Assembly (NCBI RefSeq): GCF_018449475.1
Contig: NZ_JAHCQH010000015.1
Location: forward strand, 930,001 to 994,000
Source of the DNA: Ancylobacter radicis
Lineage (GTDB): Bacteria; Pseudomonadota; Alphaproteobacteria; Rhizobiales; Xanthobacteraceae
DNA: 64,000 nt
Direction of reading: 5' to 3'
A model generated the notes under the pieces. It was not told where the DNA came from. It did not search any database and saw only the letters and a list, made by a program, of their open reading frames with translations. How positions within the stretch are numbered: the first letter of the stretch is position 1; every line of letters starts with the position of its first letter. Below, in pieces: positions 34,993 to 43,681 of this stretch. Made by a program: the position numbers and the translations under genes.

Positions 34993-35546
34993 TGTACGGG
35001 CCCTTCGACGCTTTCCGTGCCGCCGACTTTCAGGTGAAATTCGCCACCGCCACCTGGGAGAAGCGCGGCGCCGCGCGTCTGCGCCATGAAGTGTTCTGCG
35101 CCGAGCAGGGCCTGTTCGGCGGCGACGACCGCGACGCGATCGACGCCGTCGCCATTCCCATCGTCGCCGTCTCCATGCTCGGGCTGGTGGCCGACGATGT
35201 GGTCGGCACGGTGCGCATCCATGAAGCCGAGCCCGGCGTGTGGTGGGGCTCGCGCCTCGCGGTGGCGCAGGATTACCGCAAGGTCGGGCCGCTCGGCGCG
35301 GCGCTGATCCGCCTTGCCGTTTCGTCCGCCCATGCGCGCGGCTGCACCCGCTTCCTCGCCCATGTGCAGAGCCAGAACGGTCTGTTGTTCCGCCGCCTGC
35401 ACTGGAACATCGTCGAGGAGAAGGAACTGCATGGCCGCCCGCATCTGCTCATGCAGGCGGACCTCGCTCATTACCCGCCGATCCTCGATGCCGAGACCGG
35501 CTTCCATGCGCTGGCGCGGGCGGGCAGCGTGCGGAGGGCGGCATGA
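34989..35546 (+). CDS. MSMEG_0567/Sll0786-family N-acetyltransferase (Nit1C)
   Basis: GNAT-fold acyltransferase, 185 residues. RHEVFCAEQGLFGGDDRDAIDAVAIPIVA and the acyl-CoA-binding-like segment LAVAQDYRKVGPLGAALIRLAVSSAHARGCTRFLAHVQ support the call. Substrate unknown. Overlaps the radical SAM gene by four bases and the next gene by four, so the operon is translationally coupled. Confidence 0.88.
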   Translation: MMYGPFDAFRAADFQVKFATATWEKRGAARLRHEVFCAEQGLFGGDDRDAIDAVAIPIVAVSMLGLVADDVVGTVRIHEAEPGVWWGSRLAVAQDYRKVGPLGAALIRLAVSSAHARGCTRFLAHVQSQNGLLFRRLHWNIVEEKELHGRPHLLMQADLAHYPPILDAETGFHALARAGSVRRAA

Positions 35547-36556
35547 GCGCGCGCGCGGGCCTGCCGCTCGGCGCGGATGCCTTTGCCGGCATCGTCGCGA
35601 AGCTGCGCGCGTCCGCCGGCATGGCGGCGAAGGCGGATATCGCGGTCGCCGCGGCGCGGCTTGGCATTGGCGGGGCGAGCGCGGTGCCGGTGGGCGATGA
35701 TTGCGCGGCAATTCCCGATGGCGACGGCTATCTGCTCCTCGCCATTGAAGGCTTCATGAACGAGTTCGTCGCGGGGGACCCCTGGTTCGCCGGCTGGTGC
35801 GGGGTGATGGTCAACCTTTCCGACATCGCCGCCATGGGCGGGCGCCCGCTTGCGGTGGTCGATGCGGTGTGGGCGAAGGGCGAGGAGGAGGCGGCGCCGG
35901 TTCTGGCGGGGCTGCGCGCGGCGTCCGAGCGCTTCGGCGTGCCGGTCGTCGGTGGCCACACCAATCTCAAGACCGATCGCGGCCAGCTTTCCGTCGCCAT
36001 TCTCGGGCGGGCCAAGCGCCTGCTCACCTCCTTCGACGCGCAGCCGGGCGAGACGCTGATCGCCGCCATCGATTTGCGCGGACGCTACCGCGAACCTTTC
36101 GCCAATTGGGAAGCGGCGACCGACGCCCCGGCGGCACGGCTGCGCGGCGACCTCGACCTCCTGCCGCTGATCGCGGAGGCCGGTCTCTCCTGCGCCGCCA
36201 AGGACATCAGCCAGGGCGGGATCGTCGGCACCAGTGCCATGCTGGCGGAATGCTCGCGCGTCGGTGTCGAGATCGACCTTGCCCGCGTCCCCGCGCCCGC
36301 GGGCGTCGATCCCGCGCGTTGGCTCATGAGCTTCCCCAGCTACGGCTACCTGCTCACCGCCACGCCAGATAATGTGCCGGCTATTCTTTCGCGTTTTCAT
36401 GAACGCGGCATCGCCGCCGCCCCCATCGGACGGGTCACAGCGGATCGCCGCGTGACGGTGGTGAATGGCCCGGCGCGCGAGACCATCTGGGACTTCGCGG
36501 CGCGTCCCCTCATCGGCTGCGGCCCGGTGCCGCCCCGCGCGGAGGATGCGGCATGA
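35543..36556 (+). CDS. Sll0787-family AIR synthase-like protein (Nit1C)
   Basis: PurM/SelD-like ATP-binding protein, 337 residues. Conserved parts: AVPVGDDCAAIPDGDGYLLLAIEGF, WCGVMVNLSDIAAMGGRPLAVVDAV, and GGHTNLKTDRGQLSVAILG. Such folds usually make phosphate adducts with ATP; its Nit1C substrate is unknown. It is coupled by ATGA overlaps on both sides. Confidence 0.9.
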   Translation: MSARAGLPLGADAFAGIVAKLRASAGMAAKADIAVAAARLGIGGASAVPVGDDCAAIPDGDGYLLLAIEGFMNEFVAGDPWFAGWCGVMVNLSDIAAMGGRPLAVVDAVWAKGEEEAAPVLAGLRAASERFGVPVVGGHTNLKTDRGQLSVAILGRAKRLLTSFDAQPGETLIAAIDLRGRYREPFANWEAATDAPAARLRGDLDLLPLIAEAGLSCAAKDISQGGIVGTSAMLAECSRVGVEIDLARVPAPAGVDPARWLMSFPSYGYLLTATPDNVPAILSRFHERGIAAAPIGRVTADRRVTVVNGPARETIWDFAARPLIGCGPVPPRAEDAA

Positions 36557-37731
36557 GTGCCTCCCGCCCGTTGCGGATTGCCATCCTCGCCCATTCCACC
36601 AATCCGCGCGGCGGTGTCGTCCACGCTTTGGAACTCGGCGATGCGCTGACCCGGCTCGGCCATGAGGCGGTGGTCCACGCGCCGGATGCCAAGAGCGCCG
36701 GCTTCTTCCGCCCGACGCTGTGCGGAACGGTCAGCGTGCCGGCTTCCCCGGTGGGGGCGGATGTGACCGAGATGGTGCGCATCCGCGCCGCCGATTATAT
36801 CCGTCATTTCGAGATGCCCGCCCGTCGCCGCTTCGACGTGTTCCACGCGCAGGACGGCATTTCCGGCAACGCGCTGGCGACGCTCAGAGAGCGCGGCCTC
36901 ATCTCCGGTTTCGCCCGCACGGTGCATCACGTCGACGCCTTCCGCGATCCCGCGTTGCTGGAGCTTCAGCGCCGCGCCATCATTGCCGCCGACCGGCATT
37001 TCGTCGTCAGCCAGCTCTGGAAAACCCAGCTCGCGCAGATGTTCGGCCTTGCCGCCGAGATGGTCGGCAATGGCGTGGATACGCGCCGTTTCACCCCCGT
37101 GCTAGATGGGCGCGAAGTGGATCTGGCCCGCCGTCTTGGTCTCGGTGCGGGTCCCGTCGTGCTCAGCGTCGGCGGGGTGGAGCCGCGCAAGAACACGCAG
37201 GCCATGCTGGAGGCTTTCCTTCAGCTTCGGGCACTCCACCCGCACGCGCAGTTCGTCATCGCCGGCGGGGCGAGCGTGCTGGATCATCAGGCCTATCAGG
37301 AACAGTTCGACGCCACGCTCGCCGCCTCCGGCCTGCCCGCCGACGCGGTGATCCGCACCGGCGCGCTGGCGCAGGCCGACATGCCGGCGCTCTACCGCCT
37401 CGCCGATGTGCTGGCCTTTGCTTCCCTCAATGAGGGCTTCGGCCTGGTGGCGCTGGAAGCCATGGCCTGCGGCATACCCACGGTGGTCTCGCGCATCGCG
37501 CCGTTCACCGAACATATCGGTGAGGCGGAGGCGGTCTGGTGCGATCCACTCAACCCCTCCTCCATCGCCAATGCGCTCGCCGCCGCCCTCACGCCCGGGC
37601 TTGCCGGCCGGCTTGCCGCGCAGGGCTCCGCCGTTGCCGCGCGGCACGACTGGATGGCGACCGCGCGCGCCCATCTTCCCGCTTATCGGGCGCTTGCCGC
37701 GGCGGCGCTGACGGAGACCACCCATGCGTGA
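36553..37731 (+). CDS. MSMEG_0565-family glycosyltransferase (Nit1C)
   Basis: GT4-type (GT-B fold) glycosyltransferase, 392 residues. LRIAILAHSTNPRGGVVHALELGDALTRLGH at the N-terminus; VLSVGGVEPRKNTQAMLEAF; and the nucleotide-sugar site SLNEGFGLVALEAMACGIPTVVS with the EX7E pattern. It suggests the cluster makes a glycosylated small molecule, which is inference. ATGA overlap with the AIR-like gene. Confidence 0.9.
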   Translation: MSASRPLRIAILAHSTNPRGGVVHALELGDALTRLGHEAVVHAPDAKSAGFFRPTLCGTVSVPASPVGADVTEMVRIRAADYIRHFEMPARRRFDVFHAQDGISGNALATLRERGLISGFARTVHHVDAFRDPALLELQRRAIIAADRHFVVSQLWKTQLAQMFGLAAEMVGNGVDTRRFTPVLDGREVDLARRLGLGAGPVVLSVGGVEPRKNTQAMLEAFLQLRALHPHAQFVIAGGASVLDHQAYQEQFDATLAASGLPADAVIRTGALAQADMPALYRLADVLAFASLNEGFGLVALEAMACGIPTVVSRIAPFTEHIGEAEAVWCDPLNPSSIANALAAALTPGLAGRLAAQGSAVAARHDWMATARAHLPAYRALAAAALTETTHA

Positions 37732-37739
37732 GGCCGACC

Positions 37740-38027
37740 ATGCCTGAGATGCACTTTTCCATTCGCTGGCCCGACGGCACGCGCGAGATCTGCTACTCGC
37801 CCTCTCTGGTCATCAAGGACTATTTCGTCCCCGGCGAGAGCTACACGCTCGACGACTTCCTCGCCCGCTCGCGGGCGGCGCTGATGATCGCCAGCGAGCG
37901 TGTTCAGGCCCGCTACGGCATGCCGTGTTCGCGCGCGCTGGGCCAGTTGGCCCGCATCGAGAGCGGGGCTCGCGCCTATTCCACCCATCCCGAGGCCCGC
38001 GTCGCCGTCGAATCCTTCGACGCGTGA
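37740..38027 (+). CDS. MSMEG_0570-family nitrogen starvation response protein (Nit1C)
   Basis: Small protein of 95 residues, a fixed member of Nit1[27 protein letters not shown] and the central [32 protein letters not shown] match the family. Function is unknown. It starts nine bases after the glycosyltransferase stop. Confidence 0.88.
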   Translation: MPEMHFSIRWPDGTREICYSPSLVIKDYFVPGESYTLDDFLARSRAALMIASERVQARYGMPCSRALGQLARIESGARAYSTHPEARVAVESFDA

Positions 38028-38052
38028 GCGCGCTCGCCAGCGGAGAGCCGAC

Positions 38053-39318
38053 ATGAACGAAAACCACATCGAGCATTACCCCGTCGTCATCATCGGCGGC
38101 GGTCAGGCGGGGCTGTCCGCCTCCTATCACCTGCGCCAGCAGGGCATCGCCCATCTCGTGCTGGAGAAGAACCGGGCCATGCACGCCTGGGAAAGCCAGC
38201 GTTGGGACAATTTCTGTCTCGTCACGCCCAATTGGCAATGCGACCTGCCCGGTCACCCCTATTCCGGGGATGATCCCGACGGTTTCATGAAGAAGGACGA
38301 GATCCTCGCCTATCTCGCCGGCTTCCGCGCCAAGGTCGATCCCCCGATCCGCGAGGGGGTCACGGTGCGCCGTGTCGGTCCGCGCACTGACGGCGGCTTT
38401 CTAGTCGCCACCAGCGCCGGCGACGTGAGTGCCGACCAGGTGGTGGTCGCCTCGGGCGGCTATCACGAGCCGATCATTCCGCGTCTGGCCGAGCGCCTGC
38501 CCGCCTCCATCGCCCAGATCCATTCGGCCGAATACCGCAATGCCGACCAATTGCCGGCGGGCGAGGTGCTCGTTGTCGGCTCCGGCCAGTCCGGCGCGCA
38601 GATCGCGGAGGACCTCCATCTTGCCGGCCGCAAGGTGCATCTGGCGGTCGGCAATGCGCCGCGCTGCGCCCGCTTCTACCGAGGCCGCGACGTCGTCACC
38701 TGGCTGGCCGACATGGGCTATTACGACATGCCCGTGGAGCAGCACCCGCTGCGCGAGGGCGTGCGCGACAACACCAACCATTACGTCACCGGCCGGGATG
38801 GTGGACGCGACATCGACCTGCGTAAATTCGCGCTGGAGGGCATGCAGCTCTACGGCCTGCTGCGCGACTATGAGGAGGGGCGCCTCCTCTTCGCGCCCGA
38901 TCTGCGCAGCTCGCTCGACGAGGCCGACCGAACCTATAACGGCATCAACGCGGCCATCGACAAGCACATCGCCGAGGCCGGCATCGAGGCCCCGCCCCCT
39001 TCCGTCTACACGCCCGTCTGGGAGCCGGCGAGCGAGCGCGAGAGCCTCGATCTGGCCTCATCGGCCATCACCTCGATCGTCTGGTGCATCGGCTATCGCC
39101 CGGATTTCCGCTGGCTCGACGCACCGGTGTTCAACGGCGCCGGCCATCCGCAGCACCGGCGCGGGATCACGGCGCGGGAGGGGATCTATTTCCTCGGCCT
39201 GCCCTGGCTGCACACATGGGGTTCGGGCCGGTTCGGCAGTGTCGGCCGGGATGCCGCCTTCATCGTCGATCACATCGCCGCGCGGCTCACCCGCGCCGGT
39301 CAGGACAGCGCGGCATGA
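38053..39318 (+). CDS. MSMEG_0569-family flavin-dependent oxidoreductase (Nit1C)
   Basis: FAD/NADPH monooxygenase-like enzyme, 421 residues. FAD site [19 protein letters not shown] at about 8-26, NAD(P)H site [17 protein letters not shown] in the middle, and late [11 protein letters not shown]. It is the last canonical gene of Nit1C. An oxygenase in this set is consistent with oxidation of a nitrile-derived metabolite, but the reaction is unknown. Overlaps the next gene by four bases. Confidence 0.92.
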   Translation: MNENHIEHYPVVIIGGGQAGLSASYHLRQQGIAHLVLEKNRAMHAWESQRWDNFCLVTPNWQCDLPGHPYSGDDPDGFMKKDEILAYLAGFRAKVDPPIREGVTVRRVGPRTDGGFLVATSAGDVSADQVVVASGGYHEPIIPRLAERLPASIAQIHSAEYRNADQLPAGEVLVVGSGQSGAQIAEDLHLAGRKVHLAVGNAPRCARFYRGRDVVTWLADMGYYDMPVEQHPLREGVRDNTNHYVTGRDGGRDIDLRKFALEGMQLYGLLRDYEEGRLLFAPDLRSSLDEADRTYNGINAAIDKHIAEAGIEAPPPSVYTPVWEPASERESLDLASSAITSIVWCIGYRPDFRWLDAPVFNGAGHPQHRRGITAREGIYFLGLPWLHTWGSGRFGSVGRDAAFIVDHIAARLTRAGQDSAA

Positions 39319-40187
39319 ATCTTCGTCTCGCGCCGCCGGCCTTTGACCCGCCCTCGCTCGCCGCCGGCGCCGTGGAGAGCGAGATCGCGTTTCGGCTCGG
39401 CATGCCGCAGCTCTCGCTTGCCGGCCTCTCGGAGACATGGCTGCTGAAGGAGCTGGGCCATCGGCACTGGATGCTTCTGGCGCAGATGGCCGGCCGCGAC
39501 AGGCCCGATTTCCGCGACACGGACGGCGCACCCGTCTATGCCGCCTTCTGCGCGCTCTCGGTCGCCCATGCCAGCTTCGCGGCGCTTGGCGAGAATGACG
39601 CCGTGGTCATCCGCTCACACCTGCGCCGCATCTCCCGCACGCAATGCGCGAGCCGCCATGTCGTGCTGCGCGACGGGCGGGCTATGGGCGAGGTGGAGCT
39701 CGTCTCCGCCTTCGTGCGGCGCGGGGCCGGCGGGGGAAATCACAGCGTGGCCCGTGTCGCGCTGGACGGTTTTCCGGCCCCGCCAGCCGGCGTTTCGCTC
39801 GGCCTTCCCCAACGCGCCGCGCAATTGCGCGCGGGCCGGCTTTCCCGCCATTTCGGTTTCGATCTGGATGGGCCCGGCGGGGAGGCGCGCTTCGAGATCG
39901 ACCCGTGCCCGGCGCAGGATTTCAACGGCGCGGGGTTTCTGTATTTCTCCAGCTTCATCGCCTTCATCGACCGTGCCGAATGGCATTTCGACGGCCGCAG
40001 CGCCTCGCGCGCGACGACGCGCGCCCGCGAGGTGTTCTTCCACGGCAATGTCGACCCTGGCGAGCGGCTTGCCGTGCGCTGGCGCGCCGCCCGGCGCGGG
40101 GAGGGCGTGCTCACCCATCATTGCCGGCTGGAACGGGTGAGCGACGGCGTCTGCCTTGCCGATGCCTTCACGGAGCGGAGCGTGTGA
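39315..40187 (+). CDS. LnmK-like (Pnap_2097-type) biosynthetic protein
   Basis: Protein of 290 residues coupled to the flavin oxidoreductase by an ATGA overlap. It looks like a duplicated hotdog-fold protein of the LnmK/Pnap_2097 type: [27 protein letters not shown] near the N-terminus and [24 protein letters not shown] later, the pattern of LnmK acyltransferase/decarboxylases. This identification is from remembered motifs and is moderate. If right, an acyl-transfer step is added to Nit1C. Confidence 0.6.
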   Translation: MNLRLAPPAFDPPSLAAGAVESEIAFRLGMPQLSLAGLSETWLLKELGHRHWMLLAQMAGRDRPDFRDTDGAPVYAAFCALSVAHASFAALGENDAVVIRSHLRRISRTQCASRHVVLRDGRAMGEVELVSAFVRRGAGGGNHSVARVALDGFPAPPAGVSLGLPQRAAQLRAGRLSRHFGFDLDGPGGEARFEIDPCPAQDFNGAGFLYFSSFIAFIDRAEWHFDGRSASRATTRAREVFFHGNVDPGERLAVRWRAARRGEGVLTHHCRLERVSDGVCLADAFTERSV

Positions 40188-40353
40188 GGGCGCATCGGGT
40201 CGGCGGCGCAGGGGAGGAAAGGAGTTTTCCACGCCCTGTCATCGGGCTGTGAGAAAAGCTGCGAAAGCCCGTTGCATTCCCGGCAAGTCTGGGGCATAGA
40301 GACGGCCCGTTCGGGGGCGCGGCCAACACCGCAGCCTGCTGGACACGGAGCGC

Positions 40354-40428
40354 GCGGGCGTAGCTCAGTGGTAGAGCACAACCTTGCCAAGGTTGGGGTC
40401 GTGGGTTCGAATCCCATCGCCCGCTCCA
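40354..40428 (+). tRNA. tRNA-Gly (anticodon GCC)
   Basis: Acceptor arms GCGGGCG and CGCCCGC pair perfectly, the anticodon stem CAACC/GGTTG encloses TTGCCAA, the T-arm is GTGGG-TTCGAATC-CCATC-like, and CCA is encoded (40426-40428). Its 3' end marks the boundary of an accessory stretch. Confidence 0.97.
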
Positions 40429-40458
40429 AATTTTCCCAGAAATGTCTGATGCCTAGCG

Positions 40459-40478
40459 AACGCCCTTCGGGGCGTTTT
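40459..40478 (+). terminator. Terminator after tRNA-Gly
   Basis: AACGCCC-TTCG-GGGCGTT hairpin followed by TT; the loop TTCG is especially stable. Confidence 0.8.
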
Positions 40479-40641
40479 CTGCTTGTTGGTCGCAGTTTTG
40501 CCGTCCGGTAAGCTCGTCAGGCACAGGCTTGGCTAACACCGGCGTAGCCGATGGACGGCTCAAGGTCGGGCTGAGAGTCCGCGCGGGGCGGACGCGGTGG
40601 CTGGGCCAATGAACATCACTTGCGATGAGGCGCCTGGGTGT

Positions 40642-40905
40642 TCAGTCCGGCATTTGATGGAGTGGATCGAGAATGAATCTCTCCGGCCCTAAGTCCAGTA
40701 TTTGCAGATGAATGCGTAGGGCGTGAGCCCCCCGGAGGGCGCTTCATAGCGCAGCGGGAAGGCGAACTGGGATGCCGTTATCCATTAGAACAGTGTGGAT
40801 CCGGTACGGCACCGCGTGATCACGGTCGCAGCCATCCAGCGGCAGCAGCGGTTGCCGGCGGAAGGCGACGATAGCCACCTCTTCCTCGATCGACCGATCG
40901 CTGTC
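40642..40905 (-). pseudogene. Decayed IS481-family transposase
   Basis: No single frame is open, but fragments in order on the minus strand match IS481 transposases: VAIVAFRRQPLLPLDGC (N-terminal part), then directly VPYRIHTVLMDNG (DDE-domain aspartate) with a large internal deletion between them, then after a +1 shift QFAFPLRYEAPSGGLTPYAF and ICKYWT, then after another shift GPERFILDPLHQMP. About 85 of roughly 300-350 residues remain. Terminal inverted repeats were not found. 40479-40641 holds nothing else that I recognise. Confidence 0.72.
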
Positions 40906-40918
40906 GGTGCAAGACAGC

Positions 40919-41884
40919 TCAGTTCTGGAATGCCCAATCCGCCGGCTGCCAGCGCAGATTCCCCCGGTCCGATACGATGCGGCCCAGTCCGGGGAAGGCC
41001 ATATGCGTGGCCGCGATCAAGGCGCCTTCCTCTGCCGCGCGCGGGAAGAACCGCTTGCGCATGTCTTCCGCTGCCGCCCGGTCCTGCTCGAAAAGGAAGA
41101 ACACATCGGTCGCCTGAGGGTGGACCACCGGGAAGATCATGTCGGAAACCATGATGAGGCTCTGCCCGCCATCTTCGATCCGCACGCCTATATGGCCCGG
41201 CGTGTGACCGGTCAGGTCAACGATCGAGACGCCACCGACGATCTCGCGCTCGCCGTCGATCGCCTGCAGGCGCGGATAGAGTCGCACCACCTCGTCCGCC
41301 ATCCGGAAGCTGGTCTGCAAGTAGTCCGCGGCCCCGTTTCGCTTGGCCGGATCGGTCCAGAAAGCCACATCCCGGCGGTCGATAAAGAGTTCGGCGTTGG
41401 GAAAATTGTTCCTGCCTCCCGCGACCAGCCCACCCATGTGGTCCTGATGCATGTGGGTGACGATGACAGCATCGATCTGGTCGCGCTGTAGGCCAAGCCG
41501 GGCAAGGGCCTGCGGCAGTAGGCCCGTCTTGCCGAGGGTTCCGGCCGGCCCCGTATCGATCAGAATGCGTCGCTGTCCATCCTCGATGAGATACTGGTTG
41601 AACAAGAAACGGACGCCGCTGGGACGAGCGACGAACTGGGTCTTCGCCTCTTGCTCGACCTGATCGGGGGTGCGGCCGGGGAAATATCCATAGGGCATGT
41701 CCGCGTAGCCATCGGCCAGCGCCGTCACCGTGAAGCGGCCGACTTTGATCTGGGCCGATGGCAGGACGGATGCGTCAGGAGGGGTTGCCTGGGCGCGAGC
41801 CGGGGTCACCTGCGCAAGGGCACCGCCGCCGAGAGCGAGGAGGGGCAAACCAAACGCGAACGCACGGCGGGACCGGTCCGTCAT
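40919..41884 (-). CDS. Exported metallo-beta-lactamase-fold hydrolase
   Basis: Metal-dependent hydrolase of 321 residues. The N-terminus has a twin-arginine-like signal (TDRSRRAFAFGLPLLALGGGALAQ) ending at about ARAQA. Metal ligands are in VTHMHQDHMGG (HxHxDH), LTGHTPGHIG, VSDMIF and ATHMAFPG. This type includes lactonases and related esterases; no substrate is evident. It runs toward the transposase remnant. Confidence 0.85.
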   Translation of the reverse strand: MTDRSRRAFAFGLPLLALGGGALAQVTPARAQATPPDASVLPSAQIKVGRFTVTALADGYADMPYGYFPGRTPDQVEQEAKTQFVARPSGVRFLFNQYLIEDGQRRILIDTGPAGTLGKTGLLPQALARLGLQRDQIDAVIVTHMHQDHMGGLVAGGRNNFPNAELFIDRRDVAFWTDPAKRNGAADYLQTSFRMADEVVRLYPRLQAIDGEREIVGGVSIVDLTGHTPGHIGVRIEDGGQSLIMVSDMIFPVVHPQATDVFFLFEQDRAAAEDMRKRFFPRAAEEGALIAATHMAFPGLGRIVSDRGNLRWQPADWAFQN

Positions 41885-42435
41885 GGCAATTGTCCTTCAG
41901 AACATGGCAGTGCGCATCGCGGGCCGTTGGAGACGGCGTGCTCGCCTGATCGACAGGCTATGGTGTTCCAGCAGCACGGACTACCCGATGAATCCGGTAG
42001 TTTGCCTCTCATTATTGGCAAGTAACGCCAGACCGTCGGCTCCCGCCTTGATGCCATGACGTCAACGGATGCACTCCGATGTTCTCAAGTCGCGGCAGTG
42101 AATGCCGTGACAGTCGCGCATCCGACAGATCCATGATCGAAACAAAGGCGGCTGATCATTTGCGCCACGTGCAACATTGCAACGAGCCCCAGATGACCGT
42201 TTGCGCGGCGTGTGGATGCCCGCCGCTGGCGCTCCCGGTTGGATCAGCCGGATCATCCGCGCCACCCAAGTCGCTGGAAGCGATGTAAAGAACGCGGCAC
42301 GATCCCTGCCGGCTCGGCCATACGTTGGTTTGGCGTGAGGGTATCAATGTAGAATGTCGACACCCGGCCGGCCGTGCAAGTCTTCGCTCAGGCCGCTTCA
42401 TTGCTCTGACGCGGAGCTGGAGAAAGGGTTTCATT
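41885..42435. other. Intergenic region between MBL-fold gene and crcB
   Basis: No gene is supported in these 551 bases. An inverted repeat ACTACC-N10-GGTAGT (41980-42001) lies 96 bases upstream of the MBL-fold gene and is a possible operator. A short CGGCA-GTGAA-TGCCG hairpin lies near 42099. I looked for a crcB-type fluoride riboswitch upstream of crcB and did not find its conserved elements. Confidence 0.45.
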
Positions 42436-42843
42436 ATGCTCTCTTATGGATTTGTTGCGCTCGGGGGCGCCGCTGGGAGCGTGTTACGCTTCGGATTGAA
42501 CCGTTGGCTGAGCTTGTTGCTTGGCGAAACCCTGCCCTGGGGGACGATCCTCATCAACGTGGTCGGCTCCTTCGCGATCGGGCTGTTCGCCGCTTATTTC
42601 GAGAGCAACACCCGGTCCGCCATTCCGCTGGAGGTTCGCCAGTTTGTGCTGGTTGGTCTTTGCGGGGGCTTCACGACGTTTTCGTCGTTCAGTCTGCAGA
42701 CCCTCGTCCTGCTCAATGCCGGGGAAGCCGGCCGGGCCCTGCTCAATGTCGCGCTATCGGTCGCGTTATGTCTGGTGGCCGTCGCTCTGGGCTATATGGT
42801 TCCCAACGCCTTAGCGGGGATCACAAGGAGTGTCGGCGCATGA
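42436..42843 (+). CDS. crcB: Fluoride channel CrcB/Fluc
   Basis: Dual-topology dimeric channel that lets fluoride leave the cell. It has 135 residues, four hydrophobic helices, with the family motifs GGAAGSVLRF, GTILINVVGSFAIGLF (pore Asn) and GLCGGFTTFSSFSLQ (Phe box and Na+ site). Start at 42436 with GAAAGGG upstream. It overlaps the downstream stress-protein gene by four bases (ATGA), so the two are coupled. Confidence 0.93.
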   Translation: MLSYGFVALGGAAGSVLRFGLNRWLSLLLGETLPWGTILINVVGSFAIGLFAAYFESNTRSAIPLEVRQFVLVGLCGGFTTFSSFSLQTLVLLNAGEAGRALLNVALSVALCLVAVALGYMVPNALAGITRSVGA

Positions 42844-43655
42844 GAATCCTGTGCGTTCTTACGAGTAGCGCGAGCGTGGCCGCCGCACTCGATGCCGCGC
42901 GGCTTGCTGCGGCCGCACGGCCCGGATCGACGATCGAAGCGCTCGAGGTCATGGTCGATCCCGCTCACATGGTCGCCGCTGACGAGGAGGTCGACATCCA
43001 GTATCTGCGCGAGGCGACAGAGGGGACCGCGCAGCAGCGCGCCCAGTCGACGCGTGCGGCCTTCGATACGTGGAAGGAGCAACCCGGCTCAAAGGCTGCA
43101 ACGGTGAACTGGCGCTCCATTACCGGGGCCGAGACGGCCGGGGTGGTGAAGGAAGCAACGGCAGATGTCGCGCTCATCGTCATGGCTCACGATGCCAATA
43201 TGGATGGCGCCGATGCCCTTCATGCCGCCATCTTTTCGACGGGCAAGCCGGTTCTGCTGGTGCCGCCAAGCTGGCAAGCGGGGACGCGCACGAAATTCAA
43301 CCATATCGCGGTCGGCCTGATCGACGATGATACGATGCGTCGCGCGATCATGGCGGCGAAGCCCTGGCTGCAGGACGCCGAGCGGATTTCAGCGATCAGC
43401 ATTCAGGGGACCGGCAATGTCAGTCCGGATTCTGGATCAATGTGGCCTCTCGCGTCGATCGCCCCGGAGTTCGTGACCGTCCTGCCCTCGAGCGAGAAGA
43501 CGGCTGCCCGGCTCGTCCATGAGGCCGATCGCCTCAAGGCCGATCTGCTGGTCGCCGGTGCCTATGGGCACATGGAATTCATGGAGTGGCTGTTCGGCGG
43601 GGTGACGCGCGAATTGCTGCAGGTGGCGGACCTGCCGCTGTTGCTCGCGCATTGA
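42840..43655 (+). CDS. Universal stress protein, tandem UspA domains
   Basis: Cytoplasmic stress protein of 271 residues containing two Usp-like halves: about 1-140 (MRILCVLTSSASVAAALDAARLAA ... ADVALIVMAHD ... TGKPVLLVP) and about 145-271 ending ADRLKADLLVAGAYGHMEFMEWLFGGVTRELLQ. The ATP-binding G-x2-G-x9-G is complete only in the second half. Coupled to crcB by overlap, suggesting joint expression under the same stress. Confidence 0.82.
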   Translation: MRILCVLTSSASVAAALDAARLAAAARPGSTIEALEVMVDPAHMVAADEEVDIQYLREATEGTAQQRAQSTRAAFDTWKEQPGSKAATVNWRSITGAETAGVVKEATADVALIVMAHDANMDGADALHAAIFSTGKPVLLVPPSWQAGTRTKFNHIAVGLIDDDTMRRAIMAAKPWLQDAERISAISIQGTGNVSPDSGSMWPLASIAPEFVTVLPSSEKTAARLVHEADRLKADLLVAGAYGHMEFMEWLFGGVTRELLQVADLPLLLAH

Positions 43656-43681
43656 GCCATGAAGGGCGTTCGCTGTTGCGA

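Noticed and set aside
42156-42434. Minus-strand open frame in the crcB upstream region
   Set aside because: No recognisable domain, poor start context, and a low-complexity translation.
42300-42435. Fluoride riboswitch upstream of crcB
   Set aside because: The conserved aptamer elements (paired GATG-containing loop and the downstream CTGATG...CTAC segment) are not visible in the 136 bases before the start.
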